Source: Nocardia grenadensis NBRC 108939 (GTDB lineage: Bacteria > Actinomycetota > Actinomycetes > Mycobacteriales > Mycobacteriaceae). From it: 64,000 nt of DNA. The notes beneath the pieces are model-generated. The model saw only the letters and a list, made by a program, of their open reading frames with translations, had not been told where the DNA came from and made no database searches. This document shows, piece after piece, positions 57,546 through 64,000 of the stretch. The stretch is taken from positions 1-64,000 of the forward strand of contig NZ_BDCJ01000009.1 in the NCBI RefSeq assembly GCF_001613445.1, given 5' to 3'. How positions within the stretch are numbered: position 1 is the first letter of the stretch; each line of letters opens with the position of its first letter. Both the position numbers and the translations under genes were made by a program.

Positions 57546-58734
57546 CAACCATACCGAGCCGAGGAGATCCTGGATAGCGCGAAGGTCGAGGAGATCGCTG
57601 ATTACTTCGTGCTGCCCCCCGAAAAACACTCGCACCGACTGGTCGTGCTCGGTGAGCCGGGGAGCGGCAAAACGGTGGCAGCCACCTATTTGGTGACTCA
57701 GCTGCTGGACAAAACGTGGGATATCGCCACCGAAGCACGCCGCGCCGAGGAACCGGTGCCTGTGCGGGTCAACGCCGCCGGTTGGGACGGCACAGCAGAA
57801 CTGGACCGTTGGCTGACGACCCGACTCGGCATCGACTATCGCCTGCCGGCCAATGCCGCCCAGGAAATGGTCGAGCGGGGCCTGATCCCGCCCGTGATCG
57901 ACGGCCTCGACGAAATGGACGCCGACGACGAAGACAAACCCCGCGCTCGCGCGTTGCTGTATCGGCTCAACTATGCCCCGTGGAGGAACCGGCCTGTCGT
58001 GGTTCTGTGCCGATCCACCGAGTTCGATCGCCTGACCGGTGTCAGCCGGGACAACGGTCTGCACGGTGCCACCACGATCACCCTGCAGGTCCTGCCCACC
58101 GAACTGGCGATCGACCACCTTCCCAGTTACCAGCACGACATCGGCACCCACAACACGGCCTGGACCGACCTCACGAGCCATCTCCGTGACCACTCCGACG
58201 GGCCCTTGGCCACCGCCCAGTAGAACCCTTGGTTGCTCGACCTCACCATTACCACGCTCCACGACAGCCCGGACACCGCCGCGCGGCTCACCACCTGCAC
58301 CGATACCGATACCGTCCGTGAACTTCTCTTCGCGGCGCAGATTCCCGCCGCCGTCGCAACAACCGGCGGTAGCGCGAAGTACCGTGACTACACCAGCGGC
58401 AACGTCGAGAAGTGGCTGCGGTCCCTGGCCCTATGCCTCCGGCGGCGCCGCGACTCCGGCAGAGACAGCACCGCCATCAGACTCGACGAAAACTGGGAAA
58501 TCGCCGAATCCACCCGCGTCCTGCACGCAATAGCGGTCGGGCTCACGGTCAGGCCGGTTCTACGTGGCCGCAGTCGTTTGCCGATTCACGAAGGAGTTTC
58601 CGAAGAAGCCCGGCTTGTTCCTCGACTGGGCCCGCCGCAATGGCCTGCTCCGGGTCAATGGCATTGCCTATCAGTTCCGGCACGAGACCTATCAGCAATG
58701 GATCCACGCCGGCGCCCGGCCCGGCGGAGCCTGA
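57546..58734 (+). pseudogene. NACHT-domain STAND NTPase, nonsense mutation and deletions
   Basis: The frame from about 57550 reads PYRAEEILDSAKVEEIADYF, then RLVVLGEPGSGKTVAATYLV (Walker A), PPVIDGLDEMD (Walker B) and VVVLCRSTEFDRL (sensor Arg). At 58221-58223 it meets an in-frame TAG after LATAQ, and the very next codons, NPWLLDLTITTLHDSP, continue the family in the same frame, so a CAG to TAG change is likely. After about 58540 the frame shifts; the end FLDWARRNGLLRVNG, YQFRHETYQQWIHAG is in a third reading with the membrane or repeat part deleted. The N-terminus is lost too. Confidence 0.8.
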
Positions 58735-58949
58735 GAGCTCGGCGGTGGCGGCGACGCCATGGCTGTGCAGCCGGAATCACGCTGTGACGAGCAGGGTTTC
58801 CGAGCCTTGGACGGTAGCCGTGATACCGATACAGTACTGCGCCGCGAGTAGTGCCGCGGCCCGACCATCGTTTCCGGCGGTTCCACCATATCGGCCGGGA
58901 CCTCGCCACCACCGGCGACCTGGCAGCCCTCGGTGAGTACTATCCGGGA
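58735..58949. other. Unassigned stretch
   Basis: Nothing recognised between the NACHT remnant and the SDR remnant. Confidence 0.4.
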
Positions 58950-59245
58950 GGGCTCAGACAGTTCACCGCGATATCGTCCGGCCGCAGGTCGGCGGCCAGG
59001 CCCAGGTAGAGGCGTTCGACCGCGGCCTTGGGTACCCAGTAGACATTGGACCCGCGGTCTGTCATCTCCACACCGGTGGTGGCGACCGCGATCAGTGACC
59101 CCCGCCGCGGGCCCGGATATACGGGATCGCCTCGCGGGTCACCAGAAAGACGCCGGTGAGGTCCACATCCAGAGACAGCTGCCAGCATTTCAACGGCGTG
59201 TGGCGCCCGACCTCGTGAACCGGCCGGCGCAACCCCTTCTCCCCG
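58950..59245 (-). pseudogene. SDR remnant, frameshifted
   Basis: The minus strand reads LSLDVDLTGVFLVTREAIPY, then after a shift near 59105 SLIAVATTGVEMTDRGSNVY, KAAVERLYLGLAADLRPDDI, AVNCLSP. These are the middle strands, active Tyr/Lys region (here YWVPKAA) and strand 6 of a short-chain dehydrogenase. Both ends are missing. Confidence 0.7.
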
Positions 59246-59314
59246 GCCCTGGGCTGCCACGTCAGCAGTGGAACGGCTCGAACCATGGGTGTGCGGGCCG
59301 GGCGGCCATCTCGA

Positions 59315-60430
59315 TTACCTCGGGTCCGTCTGGAAGAACTCGAGCAACCTCTGGCAGGCGTCCGGTGACATCAGCAATTCCTGCATGTCCGCGGACATCC
59401 GGGCGGCAGCGCTGGTGCGTTCGAACATCTCGCGTTCGTATTCCGCGACGGCGGTGGGAAAGTCGTCCGGGTGCGCGGCCAGCGCGAGACCGAGCAGGGC
59501 GCCGTCGAGCAGCGCCATATTGGCGCCCTCGCCGACCGGCGGCATCAGGTGCGCGGCATCGCCGAGTAGTGTGACGTCCGGGGTCGACGGCCAGGTCAGG
59601 CCGACCGGGAGGGTCGTGATCGACCGCGGCACGATGGTGTCATCGCAGGCCGCGATCAGCGCGGTGAACCGGGGGTGCCAGCCGGGGAGGAGATCGATCA
59701 GCCGCGTCCGGGCGGCGTCCGGGTCGTCGAACGGGATGCCGCTGATGGCGAACCAGTCCGCGGCGGTGTTGTAGAAGCTGAGGCCGAGGCGCACGCGGCC
59801 GTCGCCGTTGCGCTGCGCCGCCAGGGACAGGCTGTCGCCGAGCACCCAGTAGTTGCCGCGTCCGACCATTGCCGCGAGGTCGGGGTGGGTGCGATCGATA
59901 TCGGGAATGCCGAGCTCGACGACGTTCTGGCCGATATGCGCCGGACGGGCGTCGGTGAGCAGCGCGCGGACCCGGGACTGCGCGCCGTCCGCGCCGACCA
60001 GCAGGTCGTAGGTCGCACTGCTGCCGTCGGCGAAGTGCACCAGACCTTCGTCGGCGGCGGTGAACGCGTGCCCCCAGCGGACCGTGTCTTCGGGGAGGGA
60101 ATCCAGCAATAGGTTACGCAGGTCGGCGCGGTCGACCTCCGGGCGGTCGGGCGGGGCGTCGTCGGGAGTGTCTTCTTGCAGCAGCAAGGTGCCGTCCGGC
60201 TGTAGGAGGCGCATATCCTGCCCTTCGATACGGGCGATCGCGTGAAACCGGTCGAGCAGACCGGCCTCGCGCAGCGCCCGCTGTCCGGAATGTATGTCCA
60301 GCATGCCGCCCTGACCACGTGCATCGCGTGCGAGCTCGCGTTCGTAGACGACGGCGTCGATGCCGTGCACATACAGCACTCTGGCGAGGGCCAAGCCGCC
60401 CAGTCCGGCTCCGACGATAGTGATGGTCAT
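59315..60430 (-). CDS. TetX-like FAD-dependent monooxygenase
   Basis: 371 aa. TITIVGAGLGGLALARVLYVHGIDAVVYERE (FAD loop), GQGGMLDIHSGQRALREAGL, LLVGADGAQSRVRAL (DG) and LLGDAAHLMPPVGEGANMALLDGALLG (GD) fit the TetX/MhpA-like class A monooxygenases; GGMLDIHSG and PPVGEGANMAL are typical of the TetX branch. The substrate is not known, and tetracycline inactivation should not be assumed. It is divergent from a TetR gene. ATG at 60430. Confidence 0.88.
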   Translation of the reverse strand: MTITIVGAGLGGLALARVLYVHGIDAVVYERELARDARGQGGMLDIHSGQRALREAGLLDRFHAIARIEGQDMRLLQPDGTLLLQEDTPDDAPPDRPEVDRADLRNLLLDSLPEDTVRWGHAFTAADEGLVHFADGSSATYDLLVGADGAQSRVRALLTDARPAHIGQNVVELGIPDIDRTHPDLAAMVGRGNYWVLGDSLSLAAQRNGDGRVRLGLSFYNTAADWFAISGIPFDDPDAARTRLIDLLPGWHPRFTALIAACDDTIVPRSITTLPVGLTWPSTPDVTLLGDAAHLMPPVGEGANMALLDGALLGLALAAHPDDFPTAVAEYEREMFERTSAAARMSADMQELLMSPDACQRLLEFFQTDPR

Positions 60431-60457
60431 GGTCGCCTCCGATACATCCGAATTGAT

Positions 60458-60489
60458 CAATACACTGTATCGGAGTATGCGATGTATTG
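60458..60489. promoter_or_regulatory. Operator CAATACA ... TGTATTG with ATACA-C-TGTAT
   Basis: CAATACA (60458-60464) and TGTATTG (60483-60489) are exact inverted arms, and ATACACTGTAT (60460-60470) is a compact palindrome within. Both lie in the 67-base gap of the monooxygenase/TetR divergon. Confidence 0.7.
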
Positions 60490-60497
60490 TCGGCGGC

Positions 60498-61178
60498 ATG
60501 TTGGTGTGGGAGCGGCCGGAACCGCCGGAGCGACCGGTGCCGGCTCCGTTGAGCCGGGAGCGGATCGTAGAAGCGGCGATCCGGCTGGCCGACGCGGACG
60601 GCCTGGCAGCGGTGTCGCTGCGTAAGGTCGCCGCCGCGCTGGAGGTCGGGCCGATGCGGCTGTACGGCTACATCGCCACCAAGGAGGAATTGCTCGACCT
60701 GATGGTCGACACGGTCTACGCCGAGATCCGACCGACCGGGGCGGGTTGGCGAGAGGTGTTACGGTCTCTCGCCGAAACCACGAGGCAGGCCGTGCACCGA
60801 CACGAATGGTTTGCCGACCTGGTCGGTGGGCGGCCTCAGCTCGGGCCGCACGCACTGGCCGGAGGTGAGGCTGTGGTGGCCGGGATGGGCGGCGTCGAAG
60901 TGGACGTCGTCATGCCGGTGGTAGATGCGGTCAATGCGTATGTGATCGGCGCGGTACGCCGGGAGGTCGCCGAGCGGCGTGCCGAGCGGGTCACCGGGAT
61001 GGATGAGCGGCAGTGGCAGGCCGCCTTCGGGCCCTATCTGCAGCGGACCTTCGCGACAGGCCGATTTCCGGCGCTGGCCACAGTTATCCGCGATGCCGCC
61101 CACCTGGATGCCGATGAAATCTTCTACACCGGTCTCGATTTCCTGCTCGACGGCATCGGTGCTCGTCTCTCGGGATGA
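60498..61178 (+). CDS. TetR-family regulator
   Basis: 226 aa. LSRERIVEAAIRLADADGLAAVSLRKVAAALEVGPMRLYGYIATKEELLDLMVDTVYAEI is the helix-turn-helix and first core helix of a TetR_C_1-type regulator like those at 54235 and 56288. GGCGG precedes the ATG. It most likely controls the divergent monooxygenase. Confidence 0.92.
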   Translation: MLVWERPEPPERPVPAPLSRERIVEAAIRLADADGLAAVSLRKVAAALEVGPMRLYGYIATKEELLDLMVDTVYAEIRPTGAGWREVLRSLAETTRQAVHRHEWFADLVGGRPQLGPHALAGGEAVVAGMGGVEVDVVMPVVDAVNAYVIGAVRREVAERRAERVTGMDERQWQAAFGPYLQRTFATGRFPALATVIRDAAHLDADEIFYTGLDFLLDGIGARLSG

Positions 61179-61199
61179 CGCGCGGCCGGAGGGCGGGCC

Positions 61200-61563
61200 G
61201 GTTCCGCGGGCAGCGTCCGGTAGAGGCTGTCCGATCGAGAGGCAGAGCCTGCCGCCGCTGATCGCGGGTGAACCGATCACCCCGTTCCAGCGCGCCGCGG
61301 TCATGGGCGACGCCACCAACCATCTGTGCCACTGGGGATCCGAGGGCGCGGGCTATATCAACGCCGATGTGACGGTGAATCTCCCCCGCCTCCCGATCGG
61401 CTACGAACTCGGTCTGCGGGCCGACAATGTCATCGCCTCGGCCGGGATCTCCATCGGCGCCGCCACCCTGTACGACCGCACCGGCCCCGTCGGCACCTGC
61501 GCGGTGACCGCCATGTCCAACGCCCGGCGTCAGGTCGACTTCTCGACCAACCCTCTCGCCTGA
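61200..61563 (+). pseudogene. Acyl-CoA thioesterase-like remnant
   Basis: The plus strand reads PLIAGEPITPFQRAAVMGDA, TNHLCHWGSEGAGYINADVT, YELGLRADNVIASAGISIGA and TLYDRTGPVGTCAVTAMSNA, the C-terminal hot-dog domain of a TesB-like thioesterase. The N-terminal domain is missing; the frame begins just after the TetR stop without start signals. Confidence 0.72.
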
Positions 61564-61730
61564 AACTCCGGGCCGGAGGATATCCGAAAGGTAATCTCCG
61601 TCCGCCGGAAATCTCCCGCCGCCCCCCGAACTCGACGAGCGACACATACCGTTCGCTACCGTTCGCAGCGAATTACCGGCAGTACATGATGTTCTGGCCG
61701 GTGACGATGGTTTTCGGTCGGAGGTGTGTG

Positions 61731-62204
61731 GTGAGTTTCCGGTTGGCGGCGTATGCCGTGTGCGTCGAGGGCGGGCGGGTGCTGCTCGTCCGTCACGTAT
61801 CGCCCGAAGGCGACACGAATTGGTCCCTGCCGGGTGGCAGGGTCGAGCACGCAGAAGACCCGTTCGACACGGTGGCCCGGGAGTTCGGTGAGGAAACCGG
61901 ATGCGCAGCCACGGTCGAGCGGCTGCTGGGCGTGGATTCCAGGGTGATACCCGCAGCCGAACGGACGGTCCCCGGAGGATCCGATCATCAGAACGTCGGC
62001 ATCTTCTACCAGGTCCGTGTCGCCGGCGGGCGGTTCCGGCCCGAGCCGGACGGTCGAACCGTCGATCCGACATGGACCCCGCTGCACGACACCGCCTCTC
62101 TGCCGCGGTCGTCGCTGGTGGATATCGGCCTCGCGCTGTTCCGGACCCGTCCGGCGACCGGCCATGTGGCTCCCGTGCCGGTGACCGGATCGGTGCGGCA
62201 CTGA
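61731..62204 (+). CDS. NUDIX hydrolase
   Basis: 157 aa. The NUDIX box is intact: GGRVEHAEDPFDTVAREFGEETG (G-x5-E-x7-REF-x-EETG), with NWSLPGG before it. Substrate unknown. GAGGTGTGTG precedes the GTG at 61731. Intact among remnants, with AT-rich sequence (about 61600-61720) upstream that may hold its promoter. Confidence 0.85.
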   Translation: MSFRLAAYAVCVEGGRVLLVRHVSPEGDTNWSLPGGRVEHAEDPFDTVAREFGEETGCAATVERLLGVDSRVIPAAERTVPGGSDHQNVGIFYQVRVAGGRFRPEPDGRTVDPTWTPLHDTASLPRSSLVDIGLALFRTRPATGHVAPVPVTGSVRH

Positions 62205-62244
62205 CGCGCAATGCCCGGATCGGGCTGCCGCCACGCGGAGGAGG

Positions 62245-62455
62245 ACGGCGACCGCCTGCGGGTTCGTGTGTCATCAGGTCGTGTCCGGTGTCGATATCCC
62301 AGAGCCGGCCCGCAATGTCGTGCGCGGCGGCCAGTTCGGGATGACGCGTGGCCGGCATCGACGTGCACACGATGTGGTATCGCGGTAGTGCGGTCACCGC
62401 GGCCTCGTCGCGCAGGTCGAGCTTCTCCTCGGAACAGCGCCACGGAAGCCACCGG
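62245..62455 (-). pseudogene. 3' remnant of an alpha/beta-hydrolase gene
   Basis: The minus strand reads LDLRDEAAVTALPRYHIVCT, SMPATRHPELAAAHDIAGRL and WDIDTGHDLMTHEPAG, the end of an alpha/beta-hydrolase with the base His in DTGHDLM. No upstream domain and no stop in the usual place. Confidence 0.65.
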
Positions 62456-62834
62456 TGAATCGCATTTCTGTGAGATTTCCTGGACGAGGCGCGGGTACCG
62501 AGGTGGGCCGGGCGGTCGCGCGCACCGCGTATCCGAGTGTGGCCGCGGTGGGCATCGGTGCCCTGGCCCTGCTCGAGCCGAACGACCACCGGGACGCGGT
62601 GCTGCGCGAAACCGTCACCGGTACCGCGAAACCCATCGCGGTGCTGGGCGGAAATATGGTGCCGGCGGCCGGCGGCGAAACGGCTTGTGCCGGCACCGGA
62701 GGTATAGTACCCACCTTCCGGCTCACCCAAACCATCGCGGGATCGGAAATCTCCGGAAACGTGGATTTCGTACCCGATGCCGCGGCGGCGACCACCCTTC
62801 CCCGGGGGCTGTCCGTCCCGGCGGGGGAGTGACC
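62456..62834. other. Unassigned stretch, 125-codon plus-strand frame
   Basis: An open plus-strand frame (62455-62832) reads ALALLEPNDHRDAVLRETVT and similar mixed sequence with no family I recognise. Given the decayed genes on both sides it is likely a remnant. Confidence 0.35.
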
Positions 62835-63345
62835 GGGCCCGAGTAGACCATCGACCACCCGGTGCACCTTCTCGACGCTGTTCGGCTCATCCAGGCGCAG
62901 GGCGATAGTGGCCGCGTTGAGTACGGCGTCGATCTGGAAGACCGCCAGATCCGTGTCACCGCTGCCGCGTCTCCGCGTGGCAGCGACGATCTCGAACTCC
63001 CGCGCGAGCGTGTGCAGCCAACCGCGGCGCTGTTGCCGCAGCGCGTCGCGGACCGGCCCGGGACGGCCGTCGAATATCGGGAGATTCGCGCCCCAGAAAC
63101 ATCCGCCGGGGAACAGCGGTTGTGCGGCATCGTCGATCCACCGATCGATGAGCGCGCGCAATCGGGGGACCCGCCGATGCGGCACGGCCGGGGCCACGAC
63201 CGCTTCGGCGAACACCTCGCCCGCAGTCGCCACGGTGGCCAGTTGCTGGGCCTCTTTGGTGCGGAACAGGGGTTTGGATACCCGCTTTGCTGAGCTCGAG
63301 GTCGTCGGCGAGTCGACCGAAGCTGAGCCCGTCCAGGCTGAGCCG
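62835..63345 (-). pseudogene. TetR-family regulator, one-base insertion
   Basis: The minus strand reads LSLDGLSFGRLADDLELSKAGIQT in one frame, then LFRTKEAQQLATVATAGEVF, WIDDAAQPLFPGGCFWGANLPIFD and IALRLDEPNSVEKVHRVVDGLL in the next. The break is a run of four C (63269-63272 as G on the plus strand) where three would keep the frame. The N-terminal start region is also unclear. Apart from that run the gene looks complete, so it is either very recently inactivated or a sequencing error. Confidence 0.72.
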
Positions 63346-63590
63346 GCGCGTTCGGCCGGACCGTAGCCGGGTATCGCGTGACCGGGTACCGCGGTCGTGG
63401 TAGCTCGTCGTACCGCGGGCCGGCGGCCGCGTCGATAGGGGAACCCGGGCCATGCCCGGGCGTCGGCCGGGTACTGCCTCGGGACGGTGCGAAGGGCTCT
63501 CGCCGCCGGCGTCGCCGCGTGCGGCGAAGTTCTCGCGCTGTTGCCCGTCCCCGCGAAGCCGCCTTATAGTGGATGCGAATTCGGGTTCCG

Positions 63591-63604
63591 TGAAATCGAC
63601 TTCA
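63591..63604 (+). promoter_or_regulatory. Near-palindrome TGAAATC-GACTTCA downstream of TATAGT
   Basis: A 14-base near-perfect palindrome lies 20 bases after a possible -10 (TATAGT, 63565-63570) and 38 bases before the DJ-1-like start. It may be an operator in the gap between that gene and the broken TetR. Confidence 0.35.
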
Positions 63605-63642
63605 CCACTCACAGCTGTACAACCGATCGGGAGTAAGCTGTT

Positions 63643-64000
63643 ATGGCCGATATTCTTTTCGTGGTGACCGGGGCGAGTTATTGGACACTCAGCGACGGCA
63701 CCCGGCACCCCACCGGGTATTGGGCCGAAGAGTTCGCCGCCCCCTATCGCGTATTGACCGGTGCCGGTCATCGAATCGTGGTGGCTACTCCCTGCGGGGT
63801 GGTGCCTCATGTCGATGTGATGAGTCTGCGGCCATCGATGGCCGGTGGCGACAAGGTCGCCCAAGAACTGGAAGAGACCCTGCGCTCGGCCGAAGAGTTA
63901 CGCCGGCCGATCCAGTTGGCGCACGCCCGCCTCGCCGACTACGACGCCGTCTACTATCCCGGCGGCCACGGCCCGATGGAGGACCTGTGGCGGGACGCGG
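63643..64000 (+). CDS. DJ-1/PfpI (HSP31-like) protein, 3' cut by window
   Basis: 119 codons are visible. DILFVVTGASYWTLSDGTRHPTGYWAEEFAAPYRVLTGAGHRIVVATP is the opening of the HSP31/type 1 glutamine-amidotransferase-like family (the Glu in WAEEF is conserved), and DYDAVYYPGGHGPMEDL the next block; the nucleophile Cys lies beyond the window. Such proteins are methylglyoxal-handling or chaperone-like. GGGAGTAAGC precedes the ATG. Confidence 0.88.
   Translation, partial: MADILFVVTGASYWTLSDGTRHPTGYWAEEFAAPYRVLTGAGHRIVVATPCGVVPHVDVMSLRPSMAGGDKVAQELEETLRSAEELRRPIQLAHARLADYDAVYYPGGHGPMEDLWRDA

Noticed and set aside
59315..60430. Calling the TetX-like monooxygenase a tetracycline-resistance gene
   Set aside because: The family is broad and the substrate-pocket residues cannot be judged by eye, so only the enzyme class is given.

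Overview
The window is high-GC actinobacterial DNA, most likely from the chromosome of a Nocardia (or a close Mycobacteriales relative such as Rhodococcus). Reasons: the first 19 kb reproduces gene for gene the Mycobacterium tuberculosis neighbourhood Rv1691-Rv1713; GTG starts, 4-nt GTGA/ATGA overlaps and leaderless starts are frequent; and Nocardia-type accessory genes follow (rifampicin monooxygenase, many TetR regulators, SnoaL-like and SRPBCC proteins).

Region 1 (1-19.5 kb) is the conserved core on the plus strand: a TPR protein with an RGG-rich N-terminus, a HAD phosphatase, an Rv1693-like small protein, tlyA, nadK, recN, steA, pyrG, a NUDIX ADP-ribose pyrophosphatase, xerD, parA, scpA, a 51-codon bridging ORF, scpB, rluB, cmk and der. 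Most genes overlap or nearly touch their neighbours. Together they serve ribosome modification (TlyA, RluB, Der), nucleotide and NAD metabolism (NadK, PyrG, Cmk, NUDIX), DNA repair and chromosome segregation (RecN, XerD, ParA, ScpAB), and cell separation (SteA). There is no mctB between steA and pyrG, where mycobacteria carry it.

Region 2 (19.5-37.4 kb) is conserved accessory material: an esterase, a multi-pass membrane protein, a DUF1992 protein and a minus-strand run 23.5-27.4 kb (haem-oxygenase-like diiron enzyme, HemK-type methyltransferase, CDGSH Fe-S protein, DUF6480 peptide, nucleotidyltransferase, BON protein, metallophosphoesterase). A frameshifted flavodoxin-like gene follows, then a general stress module (STAS antagonist, PAS-ANTAR protein, RsbW, SigF/SigB-type sigma factor) with a textbook GGTTT-N15-GGGTAT promoter before rsbW-sigF. 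Next come a two-gene cassette of unknown function (74 and 432 aa), an L,D-transpeptidase, a leaderless 25-aa membrane peptide and a sodium:solute symporter with a small partner.

Region 3 (37.4-49.6 kb) mixes intact genes (a large single-pass membrane protein with a possible NERD-like domain, SDR, MarR-DJ-1 pair, P450, TetR-methyltransferase divergon, endonuclease/phosphatase-fold protein, DUF1772 protein) with 3'-end remnants of CaiB, P450 and SDR genes. It ends in rox, the rifampicin monooxygenase, with a rifamycin-associated element in its leader.

Region 4 (49.6-64 kb) is a gene graveyard: truncated or frameshifted hydrolases, WYL and TetR regulators, FAD monooxygenase, SDR and thioesterase genes, a topology-modulation kinase, and a NACHT NTPase interrupted by an in-frame TAG. 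Between them lie intact regulator/enzyme divergons (TetR with a hydrolase, SRPBCC protein or TetX-like monooxygenase), each with a palindromic operator. A perfect 42-bp zero-loop palindrome sits at 55.1 kb. The window ends inside a DJ-1/PfpI-family gene. No tRNA, rRNA, CRISPR array, transposase or integrase was found.
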